The notes: a model not told the origin generated them from the sequence alone. 50,270 bases of DNA from an uncultured Lachnospiraceae bacterium (GCA_947626365.1 CANQRW010000018.1:1-50270); one strand, 5' to 3'; shown: positions 41,452-50,270, counted from the stretch's first letter. Program-made: numbers and translations.

Positions 41452-43869
41452 CTACTCCATCTTAAGGATCAGCTTCAGGACTCTCTCCGCGCATCTTTCC
41501 AGATCGCTGCGTTCTATGGCCCCCAGCTTCATGGCTTCCATCACCCTTTCCGGGAACCCGCAGGCCATCTTCACATCATTTCCGGCCTTTATCTCTTTAT
41601 AATGCTCTCCTCTCGTCCACCAGTCGGATGTGACCATGCCGTCAAATCCCCATTCGCCCCGAAGAATATCCTCCAGAAGTTCCCTGTTCTCCGAGGCCCG
41701 ATAGCCGTTAATGGCATTATAGGAAGACATCACCACCCAGGGATCCGCCTCCCTGACAATGATCTCAAACCCTTTCAGATAAATCTCGCGAAGGGCGCGT
41801 TCGGATACTCTTGAATCGCTGTTTTTGCGGTTTGTTTCCTTATTATTGCAGGCGAAGTGCTTTACGGCTGCTGCAATGTGCTCAGACTGAATCCCCCGCA
41901 CGACAGCCGCCCCCATCTTTCCCGTCAGATAAGGGTCTTCAGAATAATACTCAAAATTGCGGCCGCACATCGGGTTTCGGTGGATATTGACCGCCGGGGT
42001 AAGCCAGACGCCGATATTGTTTTCCTTAACCTCCTCTGCGCCCGCCCTGCCTGCGCGCTCCGCCAGCTCGGGATTCCAGGTACAGGCCAGCAATGTGGCG
42101 CAGGGCCACGCCGTAGCGTACACTCCGCAGTCCTCATCCAGCCTCAGACCGGCCGGCCCGTCGGCGGTCATGATGCTGGGAACGCCGTATTCGGGAAGAT
42201 TCCCGTAACCATAGGTGTTCGCGACCCCAAGATTCGGCTGGCCGCCAAGCAGGCTTATCAGATCTTCATCGCCAAGCTGTCCCAGAAATTCCTCCATCGT
42301 CATACGGCCTTCCGCCACTTCCTCAAAAGGCCTTGCGCCGTCGGCATAGGGCTGCGCCGTCCGGAACCGACCCCTCCCGCGGGTCCCCGGCTTAAGAGCC
42401 TCCTCCGTGCCCGGAACCATTTTGGGAATCACGCATCCGTTCATATCATGGCATTCCGACTGAGGCAGCTCCTCAAAGCTTCCATCGGATAACAGCCGCC
42501 TTTCCAGGCTTGTGGGCGCGCATTTGGATGTACACTGCTTCGTAATCTCATCATCCCCAAGTTCCAGTACAAAGTCCGCCGGATACGCGTCAGCCACGGA
42601 ATTTCCCACATAAAACCGATAGCTTCCTTTTTCCAGAACATAAGCGGATTTCCTGATCTTTCCCAGATCGTCGAAAGAAGCCATCTCTTCTTTCCCAATG
42701 GATAGGATCAGCGTCTGCGTCTCTCCGGAAAGCAGCTCCCGCGTTTTCGCAAAAGCTCCCAGTTCCCTCGCAGGCTTTTTCAGTTTCCCCTGGGGAGCGC
42801 TGTAATAGACCTGGACCACTTCTTTGCCGGCAGTCCTTCCTGTATTGGTAACTTTGACCTTGAAAAACACAGTCCCGTTTTCTTCCCATACGTTTTCTGC
42901 CACAATCTCAAACCGCGTATAAGACAGCCCGAATCCGAAGGGATAGACCACCTCCTCCATTTTCCCGGGAATCGTCATAAAATAGCGGTAGCCTACGTAA
43001 ATATCCTCTGTATAATTTACATAGTGAACCGATTCATGGTAGGTCTCCGTTGATGGATAGGATTCCAGCTTCCTCGCAAATGTATCGGCCAGCTTTCCGC
43101 AGGGATTCTCCTTCCCGCACAAAATCTCGGCAGCCGCCTGCGCTCCTTCCATGCCTCCCTGCCAGATGTTCAGGGCAGCGCTGATCTGTTCATCCTCCTT
43201 CAGCCAGGCGGTTTCAATGACGCCGCCGATGTTGAGTACGACTATAATTCTTGAAAAGCCGGACTTCACTTTCCGGATCATGGCCTTTTCTTCTTTTGTC
43301 AGATAGAAATCTCCATCCGGATAGACCTTTGCGGCAAGCTTCGGCATTATATTTTCTTTTTTCCACGGATTCACGCCGTCATAATACGTTATGTCCGAAC
43401 GGTCCCAGCCTTCTCCGGAAAAGCGGCTGATGCCGATGACCGCGGTATCCGCAAATGTCTTCGCGCCCAGCAGCAGTTCCTCCGGCAGTTCAGGCTCTAT
43501 CGTCATGCCGGGGACCATTCCCCTCTCATATTGCAGGCGCACATTTTCTTTATAAAAACCGCATAGCGGTTCGTATATTGAAACCACATCATCCTGGCCT
43601 TTCAGAGCGTCATAAAGGGTCACTGTCTCCTTCACGGCGACTTCCCCGCTTCCGCCGCCGCCTTTCACATAATCAAAACAGCCCTTTCCAAACAGCGCTA
43701 TCCTGGCTCCGGGCCTGAGCGGCAGCAGCTCTTTCTCATTTTTTAATAAAACGATTCCCTCTCTGGCCGCTTCCCTGGCAAGCGCCCTGTGAGCCGCGCC
43801 GCAGGTCACGTAAGCGCCGTCTTTCAGCGGAAGATTGGGCTGATATTTATGTCTTGCCCATTTTTTCAT
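41452..43869 (-). CDS. Glycoside hydrolase family 3 with inverted domain order
   Basis: This 805-residue, probably cytosolic enzyme removes beta-linked glucose or similar sugars. The usual GH3 C-terminal domain comes first (residues about 20-250: EGIVLLKNEKELLPL, GGGGSGEV). It is followed by a fibronectin-III-like part (EVVQVYYSAP...). The TIM barrel comes last (about 525-805: GVPSIMTADGPAGLR, AAVKHFACNNKE, SERALREIY). The nucleophile is the Asp of MVTSDWW (about residue 748). This swapped order is known from Butyrivibrio and Ruminococcus beta-glucosidases. AGGAGGTG precedes the ATG at 43869. The promoter and an inverted repeat lie at 43900-43972. It probably degrades what the adjacent ABC system imports. 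Confidence 0.92.
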   Translation of the reverse strand: MKKWARHKYQPNLPLKDGAYVTCGAAHRALAREAAREGIVLLKNEKELLPLRPGARIALFGKGCFDYVKGGGGSGEVAVKETVTLYDALKGQDDVVSIYEPLCGFYKENVRLQYERGMVPGMTIEPELPEELLLGAKTFADTAVIGISRFSGEGWDRSDITYYDGVNPWKKENIMPKLAAKVYPDGDFYLTKEEKAMIRKVKSGFSRIIVVLNIGGVIETAWLKEDEQISAALNIWQGGMEGAQAAAEILCGKENPCGKLADTFARKLESYPSTETYHESVHYVNYTEDIYVGYRYFMTIPGKMEEVVYPFGFGLSYTRFEIVAENVWEENGTVFFKVKVTNTGRTAGKEVVQVYYSAPQGKLKKPARELGAFAKTRELLSGETQTLILSIGKEEMASFDDLGKIRKSAYVLEKGSYRFYVGNSVADAYPADFVLELGDDEITKQCTSKCAPTSLERRLLSDGSFEELPQSECHDMNGCVIPKMVPGTEEALKPGTRGRGRFRTAQPYADGARPFEEVAEGRMTMEEFLGQLGDEDLISLLGGQPNLGVANTYGYGNLPEYGVPSIMTADGPAGLRLDEDCGVYATAWPCATLLACTWNPELAERAGRAGAEEVKENNIGVWLTPAVNIHRNPMCGRNFEYYSEDPYLTGKMGAAVVRGIQSEHIAAAVKHFACNNKETNRKNSDSRVSERALREIYLKGFEIIVREADPWVVMSSYNAINGYRASENRELLEDILRGEWGFDGMVTSDWWTRGEHYKEIKAGNDVKMACGFPERVMEAMKLGAIERSDLERCAERVLKLILKME

Positions 43870-43899
43870 CACGAAACACCTCCTATACAATCGCCTTCT

Positions 43900-43937
43900 C
43901 ATCTAAAATTTTGGACTATTTCCCCACTTTTTAGATG
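43900..43937. promoter_or_regulatory. Inverted repeat at the GH3 transcription start
   Basis: CATCTAAAA (43900-43908) and TTTTAGATG (43929-43937) form a perfect 9-bp inverted repeat with a 20-base spacer. A TATAAT (43943-43948) and TTGCGT (43967-43972) on the minus strand place +1 at its edge. It could be an operator for a dimeric regulator or an mRNA leader hairpin. Confidence 0.5.
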
Positions 43938-44085
43938 GCATAATTATAACGCAAATGGAATTTCATACGCAACTTTAAATTTATAAAAATCCGGCAGGAA
44001 ACAGCGCCGGTTATCTGTGCCGGCATTTACGTATATCATGAAAAATTCAGTATTGCTCTGGCAGTATAAAAAGGAGAAAACAATT

Positions 44086-45135
44086 ATGAGAAAAAGAAGG
44101 GCTGTTCTGGCAGCGCTGGCGGCGGCTCTCCTGCTGAGCGCCTGCGGGCAGAACAAGTACTTGCCTGCGCCCGCCACGGTATCTACAGCAGCGGCAGAGA
44201 CGGGACTAGATAACGCTTCGGGAAGCGGTTCCGCTGACAAAACGGGAAGTGCGGAAGATGCCGGACAGACAGAAAGCGGGAAGGCGGCCGGACAGACAGA
44301 AAGCGGAGAGGCAGCCGGACAGGCGGAAGGCAGCGAAACGGCGGAAGGTGTTTCCGGGAAGATTTTCGAAGAAACCATACGGATCTCCGATAACGGTTAC
44401 TCAGATACCGACTGGGATGAGATCGCCCAGCAGACGATTTTTCATATTGCCTGTTCCCGTTTTCAGGTTCTAAACGACGGATATGACAATCTGAATCGGG
44501 CCCTGGGAGAATACTGGGACGGGATATGGGAAGAATTAAAAGCCAGCCATGACGCCAATTATGATGACGCGGCGGAGATCGCTGGCCAGTATCCGCCAGG
44601 CGAGGCGCCTTATTATGAACTGACCCATACAGGCCAGGCCATCCGCGGAGACCGTAACGTATTCAGCTTTCTGGATGTGGACTACAGCTATCTTGGCGGA
44701 GCCCACCCATACACGGCGGTTCACGGCGTCAATTTCGACACGGCTTCTGGAAAGCAGCTGTCGCTTCAGGATGTGACCGCCGACTACAACGGTTTCTGCC
44801 AGTATGTAAAGACATGCCTGGAGGAAATGAGCCGGGAGGAAGACGGCCCCATGCTGTTTGAGTGGTATGAGGAAGATCTGCAGAAATTCTTTTCCGGAGA
44901 ATACCATCTGGAATGGGTCATGGAACAGGACGGCGTCACGGTCTATTTTAACCCGTATGATCTGGCATCCTACGCGGAAGGCGCATTGGAGGTGACTGTA
45001 AAGTTCACTGAGCATCCAGAATTTTTCAAGGAAAATTACTTTCCTGCCGGAGCTGGCGTCATAAAGATGGGAAGCTTGACCATAGACGGCGTCAGCGAGT
45101 ATGACTGTTTTGAGAACCTGTCCTATGCCGGGTAA
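44086..45135 (+). CDS. Lipoprotein with DUF3298/RsiV-like domain
   Basis: This 349-residue lipoprotein has a signal peptide and lipobox LSAC (C20). A low-complexity linker follows (about 25-85), containing three near repeats of a nine-residue unit, AGQ(T/A)E(S/G)G(K/E)A. The rest matches the DUF4163/DUF3298 architecture seen in RsiV-type and PdaC-like proteins: FSFLDVDYSYLGGAHPYT, GKQLSLQDVT and VTVYFNPYDLASYAEG. These are extracellular sensing or cell-envelope domains; RsiV itself binds lysozyme. No sigma-factor gene lies next to it, so an anti-sigma role is unsupported. AAGGAG is nine bases before the ATG at 44086. It converges on the GH32 gene. Confidence 0.82.
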   Translation: MRKRRAVLAALAAALLLSACGQNKYLPAPATVSTAAAETGLDNASGSGSADKTGSAEDAGQTESGKAAGQTESGEAAGQAEGSETAEGVSGKIFEETIRISDNGYSDTDWDEIAQQTIFHIACSRFQVLNDGYDNLNRALGEYWDGIWEELKASHDANYDDAAEIAGQYPPGEAPYYELTHTGQAIRGDRNVFSFLDVDYSYLGGAHPYTAVHGVNFDTASGKQLSLQDVTADYNGFCQYVKTCLEEMSREEDGPMLFEWYEEDLQKFFSGEYHLEWVMEQDGVTVYFNPYDLASYAEGALEVTVKFTEHPEFFKENYFPAGAGVIKMGSLTIDGVSEYDCFENLSYAG

Positions 45136-45154
45136 AAATTATGTCGGACAAACA

Positions 45155-45232
45155 CGAGCAGAGCGTCACTGGCGCTCTGCTCGCATACTGACGTAATACA
45201 TGAACATGGGCTGTTGCAGAATGCAACAGCCC
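45155..45232. terminator. Two strong hairpins between convergent genes
   Basis: An 11-bp perfect stem (CGAGCAGAGCG/CGCTCTGCTCG, 45155-45183) and another (GGGCTGTTGCA/TGCAACAGCCC, 45208-45232) lie between the lipoprotein stop at 45135 and the GH32 stop at 45271. Neither has a clear T run. They probably end or protect the converging transcripts. Confidence 0.55.
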
Positions 45233-45270
45233 CTATGTTGTACCGTTTCGTATTACCCTTTATCTTATCT

Positions 45271-46758
45271 TTATCCCTTCAACTCATATTTCACCACATC
45301 CATCACCACTCCCCCGTCGGCGAAGAAGGAAATCCCGTCCGCTTTCTGGTCGGTGTAGATGGTGGTGCTTAACACATGCTCCCCGTCGTTGACGAAAATC
45401 TCCACGCTGAACCGGTCCAGGATCACACGAAGCTTCAGTTCTCCGTTCCGGTCCCTTACCTGGGCCCGCCGCTGATGGATGATGGCCCGGCGGGAGCCGG
45501 AAAACTTCCGGTCAACCTTCAGCACCGACTCCGATGGATGATAGCTGAGATAAGTCCGATAATCCTCATTCTGGGCCAGGTAAATGGCAAATTTCTGATA
45601 AATATTATGGGGGTTAGCCGGCCGCACCGTCACTTCCATATCGATGCAGCGGCCCTTCACTCCGTCCAGGCGAAGCACATCCGTAAAGGAAACCTGCCTG
45701 TATTCTATCTTCTCGCCCCGAAGCTCCTCCAGCTCTTTTACCGGATTCTGAACCAGACGGCCGTCCCGCACAGACAATTCTCTGGGCAGACTCATCTGCC
45801 CGAACCATCTGCGTTCCTCGGTCCGGTGGCTGCAGGTATCCCAATTCTGCATCCACCCGATCATGACGCGGCGGCCGTCCGGTGTCAGAACCGTTTGGGG
45901 GGCGTAAAAATCAATTCCGTAATCAATCGCCTGATTGTATTCTTCCACAAAATCTCCGCTGTCCGGATCCATCCGGCCGATCAGGCACAGAGTTCCATTT
46001 CCGTTATGGTATTCAAAATCCTTAGGCAGCATATCCTGGGGGCTGGTGAGAATCACCCATTTCCCGTCCAGTTCAAAGAGATCCGGGCATTCCCACATCT
46101 TTCCGAACCGGTTGTGATTGGATGCCAGCACCTTATGAAATTTCCAGTGGAAGCCGTCCGGACTCCGGAAAAGAAGCAGCTGCCCGCTTCCGTCCGCCGG
46201 CCGGTTGCCAATCACACTGGTGTAGGTTCCGTCCTCATTTCTCCAAATCTTCGGGTCCCGGAAATCAAACCGGCTGCTGCCCTCGGGAAGATCTCTCTCA
46301 TCCAAAACCGGGTTCCTGGCGTATTTCACATAATCCACGCCGTCTCCCACTGCCAGGCACTGGGTCTGTACCTCCCGAAACTTACCGTCCGCCTGCTGCT
46401 CCTTCCGGACGCCGGTATACATAAGAAGCTGCCTTCCGTCCGGCAGTTCGATGGCGCTTCCGGAGAAACACCCATCCTTATCGTACACCTCGTCGGGGGC
46501 CAAAGCCGCCGGCAGATTACGCCAGCGAAGCAGATCCTTACTGACCGCGTGAGCCCAGTGCATGGGGCCCCAGTTGGTGTCGTAAGGATAATACTGGTAG
46601 AACATGTGGTACTCTCCCTTATAATAGGAAAAGCCGTTGGGATCGTTCATCCAGCCCACCCGGGCAGGCAGGTGGAATGCGGGCCTGTCTTCCGCCGGTA
46701 TCATCTTTTCGTAAGTTTCTTCGTATTTGCGGGCTTCCCGCAATGTCTGACTCGTCAT
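45271..46758 (-). CDS. Glycoside hydrolase family 32 (beta-fructosidase / sucrose-6-phosphate hydrolase type)
   Basis: This 495-residue enzyme without a signal peptide hydrolyses fructose from sucrose, its phosphate or short fructans in the cytosol. The catalytic signatures are all present: WMNDPNG (nucleophile D39), FRDP (167-169, transition-state stabiliser) and WECPD (E223, acid/base). A five-bladed propeller (about 25-330) is followed by the C-terminal beta sandwich (SVEIFVNDGEHVLSTTIY). AGGAG is seven bases before the ATG. It lies 266 bases after the binding-protein gene of an ABC system on the same strand, so that importer probably brings in fructo-oligosaccharides. The lack of a PTS gene nearby favours an unphosphorylated substrate. 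Confidence 0.93.
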   Translation of the reverse strand: MTSQTLREARKYEETYEKMIPAEDRPAFHLPARVGWMNDPNGFSYYKGEYHMFYQYYPYDTNWGPMHWAHAVSKDLLRWRNLPAALAPDEVYDKDGCFSGSAIELPDGRQLLMYTGVRKEQQADGKFREVQTQCLAVGDGVDYVKYARNPVLDERDLPEGSSRFDFRDPKIWRNEDGTYTSVIGNRPADGSGQLLLFRSPDGFHWKFHKVLASNHNRFGKMWECPDLFELDGKWVILTSPQDMLPKDFEYHNGNGTLCLIGRMDPDSGDFVEEYNQAIDYGIDFYAPQTVLTPDGRRVMIGWMQNWDTCSHRTEERRWFGQMSLPRELSVRDGRLVQNPVKELEELRGEKIEYRQVSFTDVLRLDGVKGRCIDMEVTVRPANPHNIYQKFAIYLAQNEDYRTYLSYHPSESVLKVDRKFSGSRRAIIHQRRAQVRDRNGELKLRVILDRFSVEIFVNDGEHVLSTTIYTDQKADGISFFADGGVVMDVVKYELKG

Positions 46759-46949
46759 AACACTCTCCTAGATCTAAATTCTCATGCTGTGGAAAACAGC
46801 GGGGCAGTTTTCACGCGCCTGTCTCTGAACTAAATCTGCTCCATGCAGATTTGCTATACCTATAAGGCTAAAGTGCCGCCGGTGCCGTACTTTCACATAA
46901 AGCCGAATTCGCTCCGCTTCCGCGCAAAGCTGCTATAGCCCCCCGCAGC

Positions 46950-46976
46950 CGCGCCGCCCGGTTTTCAGGCGGCGCG
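46950..46976. terminator. GC-rich hairpin between binding-protein and GH32 genes
   Basis: A perfect 9-bp stem (CGCGCCGCC/GGCGGCGCG) with a nine-base loop lies 48 bases after the binding-protein stop. It lacks a T run, so it may be an mRNA-stabilising or partial terminator element that sets the ratio of binding protein to GH32. The other bases of 46759-47024 show nothing else I can name. Confidence 0.45.
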
Positions 46977-47024
46977 AAAACGGGATCCTTTCACTGTTCC
47001 GTCATTTCTTCCAAAACGCCGGCT

Positions 47025-48692
47025 TTACTCCGCGTAGAAGGAATCCAGATACTTCTGGTAGATCTCCAGATACTCCGGAAGACCGTAGGCGTCCAGGGAT
47101 TTCAGGTATTCGTTCCAGTCGGAATCGTCAAATCCGTTCATGATCCAGTCGGACTTTCTGGCGTTGATGGTCTTGGTGATATCCGCCTGCAGGTTGGATA
47201 GCCGCTCTGTATCCTCACGGCTCATGAACGCGTTGGGATATACGTATTTGGTGTGCATATCCGGCGTATAATACTCTTCAATCCAGTCCAGACGGTATTG
47301 AGCGTCGTCGGGACAGGTTACATACACGCCGTAATACTCATCCAGCACGGCCAGGGGACCGCCCACGGACTCTGCCTCACGAACCTCGACAGGGGAAGCG
47401 TCTCCCAGAGGAGCATGGTGCAGCATAGGCTCGCCTTTGTCGTTGACGCCCATCTCAAAGATATCGAACTCGTCGTCCTCGCCGTAGGTTCCCCAGTTGT
47501 TCTGCGGGGACTGAAGGGGCGCGTACATCTGATCCAGCCATGCGCAGACCAGCGCGGGCTGCTTCGCCACGGAAGTAACCACACAGCGTCCGCGATCAAA
47601 ACCGCTGGTGAAGGAACCGTTGGCCGGCGTGATATTTCTCACATCGGCAGTCAGCGCCGGAAGGGGTACCCAGTCAGTCAGGTTGTCAATGTTGGCCACA
47701 TCCCAGCTGAAGCAGACGCCGTAACGTCCGGATTTACCCTTGGCCACGTAGGTGGACCACTCCTGGGTAAAGGCCTCCGGATCGATCAGGCCTTCCTCGT
47801 ACAGCTTATGAAGCCATGCGATGCCGTCCTTGAAGCCTTCCTGAGTTCCGGAGCAGATCACCTTCAGATCGTCGGTCACCGCGATATGGCGGCCCCGATC
47901 AGCGTCTCCGTAACCCTCGCCGAAACCATTGATCAGGATCGCCGGATCCTGGTCGCCGTCGTTGACGATACAGGACATGGGGATAATGCTTCCCTCGATT
48001 CCGAACTCCGCTTTCAGCTTGTCGGCGTTGTCCCGGAAGGCGATCAGAACCTGCTCAAATTCGTCTACGGTGGTGGGCATCTCCAGGCCCAGGAAATCCA
48101 TCCATTTCTTGTTGATAAAACTCATGTCGCCGATGGTCTGGATGGCAGTGTAGTTGGAGCCCAGCTGCTCGATCCAGGGCAGGGCCCAGATATGTCCGTT
48201 GACGTCAGTGCACATCTTCCGGTACTCCGGATATTTGTCAAATACACCTTTCAAGTTGGGCATATAGGTGTCAATGTAATCTTCCAATGGTATAATAGCA
48301 CCATAATCCGCGTAACGCAACAGGTCATTGTCGCTGAATCCGGCGGTAAACACAAAATCCGTCAGAATGTTGGGGTTGGACATATTCAGCACGATCTTGT
48401 CGCCCCACTGGTCTGACTGGATAGCCGTCCAGTCGATCTCTACGTTAGTGGCTTCCTGCAGCCGCTTGAAAATGGTACGCTTGTTGGGATCCGACTCCGT
48501 GCTGGGGGGATAGCTGATCATCCCGGTCAGGGTCGCCTTCTCCGCCAGAGGGAACTGCAGGGTAGCAGGATCCACCACCTGCATCTCGGTGCCAGGGTTG
48601 ATCTCCACTCTGCTGCCGCAGCCGGCCAGAGACGTCACAGTGGCCGCCGCGAAAAGAACTGCTGCTGTTCTTGCAAATAATCTCTTCATCAT
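47025..48692 (-). CDS. Extracellular solute-binding lipoprotein, LipO/LplA-type (fructan-locus)
   Basis: This 555-residue lipoprotein has lipobox LAGC (C25). It is a paralogue of the protein at 36488-38161 in length and layout (TIGDMSFINKKWMDFLGLEMPTTVDEF is the counterpart of the SMINKAWLDDLGLEVPKTLDEL-type segment). Three ATGs in a row (48695, 48692, 48689) follow AAAGGAG; I chose the middle one for spacing. It is encoded behind two LplB/LplC-type permeases and before GH32. It presumably binds sucrose or fructo-oligosaccharides; that substrate is inferred from GH32 alone. Confidence 0.88.
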   Translation of the reverse strand: MMKRLFARTAAVLFAAATVTSLAGCGSRVEINPGTEMQVVDPATLQFPLAEKATLTGMISYPPSTESDPNKRTIFKRLQEATNVEIDWTAIQSDQWGDKIVLNMSNPNILTDFVFTAGFSDNDLLRYADYGAIIPLEDYIDTYMPNLKGVFDKYPEYRKMCTDVNGHIWALPWIEQLGSNYTAIQTIGDMSFINKKWMDFLGLEMPTTVDEFEQVLIAFRDNADKLKAEFGIEGSIIPMSCIVNDGDQDPAILINGFGEGYGDADRGRHIAVTDDLKVICSGTQEGFKDGIAWLHKLYEEGLIDPEAFTQEWSTYVAKGKSGRYGVCFSWDVANIDNLTDWVPLPALTADVRNITPANGSFTSGFDRGRCVVTSVAKQPALVCAWLDQMYAPLQSPQNNWGTYGEDDEFDIFEMGVNDKGEPMLHHAPLGDASPVEVREAESVGGPLAVLDEYYGVYVTCPDDAQYRLDWIEEYYTPDMHTKYVYPNAFMSREDTERLSNLQADITKTINARKSDWIMNGFDDSDWNEYLKSLDAYGLPEYLEIYQKYLDSFYAE

Positions 48693-48713
48693 CATCCGAC
48701 TCCTTTCCATCCG

Positions 48714-49610
48714 TCAGCCCTTGACAGCGCCTGCCATGATGCCGCTGTCAAAATATTTCTGGAAGAAGGGGTACATCACCAGAAGGGGAAGGCTGGAAAT
48801 AATAATGGTTGCGTATTTCAGAAGCTCTGCCAGCTGCGCTCTCTGCGCGGTGCTCTGCATATCGGCGATCATGCCGGACTCAGGCTGGTTCTGAATCAGG
48901 ATGGAGCGAAGTACCAGCTGCAGAGGCTGCTTGGCGGAATCGTTCAAATAAATCATCGCGTCAAAGTAGCTGTTCCACATGCCTACGAACTGCCACAGCG
49001 CCAGCACGGCGATGATGGGCGTACACACGGGAAGGAGGATCTGGAAGAAATACACCAGCTCGTTGGCACCGTCCACATCCGCTGCCTCACGGAGCTCTGT
49101 GGGAATCCCACGGTAGTAGGTTCTGGCGATAGTCATGTTCCAGACGCTGAACGCGCCGGGCAGGATAACCGCCCACATGCTGTCCAGAAGTCCCAGGTTG
49201 CTGATCAGCAGGTAGGTCGGGATCAGTCCGCCGCCGAAGAACATGGTGATCATGAAGATCACATTGAAGAAGCCTCTTCCGCGGAAGTCCGCTCTGGACA
49301 TGGGGTACGCGCACAGCAGGGTGACACCTACAGACACTACAGTGAACACTACAGAGTAAATAACCGCGTTCTTAAATCCGATCCAGATCTGGGCGTTGGT
49401 CATAACACGCTCATAGGCGGTAGCCGTCCATTTGCTGAAATCGAAGGTGATGCCTTTGTTCTGCAGGGTAACCGGGTCCATAAAGGAAGCCACTATAATG
49501 TAGATCACAGGAACCACAATGGCCAGAACGAACAGCCCGATCAGAAGGTATCCGGTACCTACCAGCAGTTTATCCTGCGTGGAATATTTGGAAAATTTAA
49601 CCTGTTTCAT
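48714..49610 (-). CDS. Carbohydrate ABC transporter permease, LplC/YtcP-type
   Basis: This 298-residue inner-membrane protein has six predicted helices. The EAA loop is REAADVDGANELVYFFQILLPV, and the C terminus FFQKYFDSGIMAGAVKG is typical of the family and parallels the permease at 38192-39091. GGAGGTGCGAT precedes the ATG at 49610. It starts ten bases after the stop of the partner permease. Confidence 0.93.
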   Translation of the reverse strand: MKQVKFSKYSTQDKLLVGTGYLLIGLFVLAIVVPVIYIIVASFMDPVTLQNKGITFDFSKWTATAYERVMTNAQIWIGFKNAVIYSVVFTVVSVGVTLLCAYPMSRADFRGRGFFNVIFMITMFFGGGLIPTYLLISNLGLLDSMWAVILPGAFSVWNMTIARTYYRGIPTELREAADVDGANELVYFFQILLPVCTPIIAVLALWQFVGMWNSYFDAMIYLNDSAKQPLQLVLRSILIQNQPESGMIADMQSTAQRAQLAELLKYATIIISSLPLLVMYPFFQKYFDSGIMAGAVKG

Positions 49611-49620
49611 ATCGCACCTC

Positions 49621-50205
49621 CTACAGTCCCTGTCCTTCATTCATGCCAGCCACAATCTTATTGACTGCCACCAGCAGAATGACGTTAATGATGGTGTTAA
49701 ACAAACCTACGGCAGTTGAAAAGCTGAAGTCGCCGCTGATAAGACCTTGTTTGTACACGTAAGTTGCGATGATCTCGGAGCTTGCCAGGTTTAAGTCGGT
49801 CTGCAGAGCGTAGGCCTTCTCAAATCCGATGCTCATGATGTTTCCTGCCTGAAGGATGAACTGGATGATGACCACGTCCTTGATGGCCGGCCACTCAACC
49901 ACCTTGATCTGCTGGAAGATGTTGGCTCCGTCGATGACAGCCGCTTCCCGAAGATCCTGGCTGGCGTTAGCAAGGGCCGCCGTGTAGATGATGGATCCCC
50001 AGCCTGCGCCCTGCCAGATACCGCTGGCGATGTAGATGGTTCTCCAGGCCTGAGGCATGGTCATGAAGTTGATCTGGGTTCCCAGAAGCAGGTTCACCGG
50101 TCCGGTTACGGAAAGGAAGATTCTCACGATACCGCAGAGGACGATGACGGAAATGAAGTTGGGCAGGTAGAGCATCAGCTGAACCTTTTTCTTGATTGTT
50201 AAGCG
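49621..50205 (-). CDS. Carbohydrate ABC transporter permease, LplB-type, 5' part disrupted at window edge
   Basis: About 194 residues of an LplB-type permease can be read, from IKKKVQLMLYLPNFISVIV through the EAA loop LREAAVIDGANIFQQIKVVEW to NKIVAGMNEGQGL. The family's first about 110-120 residues should follow upstream. Instead the frame meets TGA at 50206-50208, and none of the three frames in the last 60 bases resembles the usual LplB N-terminal half. The gene is therefore either frameshifted or broken here, or the window's end is joined to unrelated sequence. An internal ATG at 50175 is not a natural start. Confidence 0.75.
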   Translation of the reverse strand, partial: RLTIKKKVQLMLYLPNFISVIVLCGIVRIFLSVTGPVNLLLGTQINFMTMPQAWRTIYIASGIWQGAGWGSIIYTAALANASQDLREAAVIDGANIFQQIKVVEWPAIKDVVIIQFILQAGNIMSIGFEKAYALQTDLNLASSEIIATYVYKQGLISGDFSFSTAVGLFNTIINVILLVAVNKIVAGMNEGQGL

Positions 50206-50270
50206 TCAAATTCTGGTCGCCACCAACAGCACATTGTTTTATCCGTTCCAAGTAAAACAGCGGCAGGATC

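Noticed and set aside
45376-46833. 485-residue plus-strand open frame opposite GH32
   Set aside because: It is fully antisense to a gene with all GH32 catalytic motifs and has no ribosome binding site or domain.

Overview
The window looks like a chromosomal accessory region of a gut Firmicute of the Lachnospiraceae type. The basis is moderate GC, strong AGGAGG-type ribosome binding sites, LplB/LplC-type sugar transporters without their own ATPase, Rpn-type nuclease genes, and very large cell-wall proteins with Cna_B and pilin-like domains. The genus cannot be fixed from sequence alone.

Layout. Bases 1-967 are a mobile-scar zone. It holds an unannotated type I toxin-antitoxin candidate (27-residue membrane peptide plus convergent antisense RNA), a second copy with the toxin deleted, and the 3' end of a class II tRNA with its terminator. 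Bases 968-4317 carry a GNAT acetyltransferase, an iron-sulfur aldo/keto reductase and a GH28 pectin-type hydrolase. Bases 4363-5246 hold a 46-bp Rpn scar, a decayed IS200-like element and a hairpin array. Bases 5247-16127 are a cassette: two 1.34-kb direct repeats, each with an Rpn-family nuclease gene, flank a 2410-residue surface protein and its small companion gene. Bases 16157-27292 are a LacI-linked uptake locus. It has a bicupin, LacI, a binding protein, an ATPase, two permeases, two TIM-barrel epimerase-like proteins and a MATE exporter on the minus strand, divergent from two more bicupins. Bases 27409-36292 repeat the surface-protein module (2741 residues plus companion). Bases 36488-43869 hold a LacI-controlled oligosaccharide ABC system and a GH3 glycosidase with swapped domain order. 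Bases 44086-50205 contain a DUF3298-type lipoprotein, a GH32 fructosidase and a third ABC system that is disrupted at the window edge.

How it fits together. Three separate carbohydrate-uptake loci are interleaved with two host- or matrix-facing adhesin modules. The most interesting points are these. (1) Both Rpn copies have a textbook in-frame internal ribosome binding site and ATG that would make the C-terminal 75 or 71 residues as a separate protein. They are identical over the first 231 residues and differ only after that, including one 4-residue repeat unit. This matches the intragenic antitoxin arrangement described for E. coli Rpn defence proteins. (2) The two giant proteins share near-identical ends but unrelated middles. 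(3) The uptake locus has an intact TIM barrel beside a partly degenerate paralogue, and three bicupins with progressively lost metal ligands, controlled by a 14-bp palindromic operator. (4) There is a complete type I toxin-antitoxin locus and a decayed copy. All functions are inferred from sequence reading; no searches were run.
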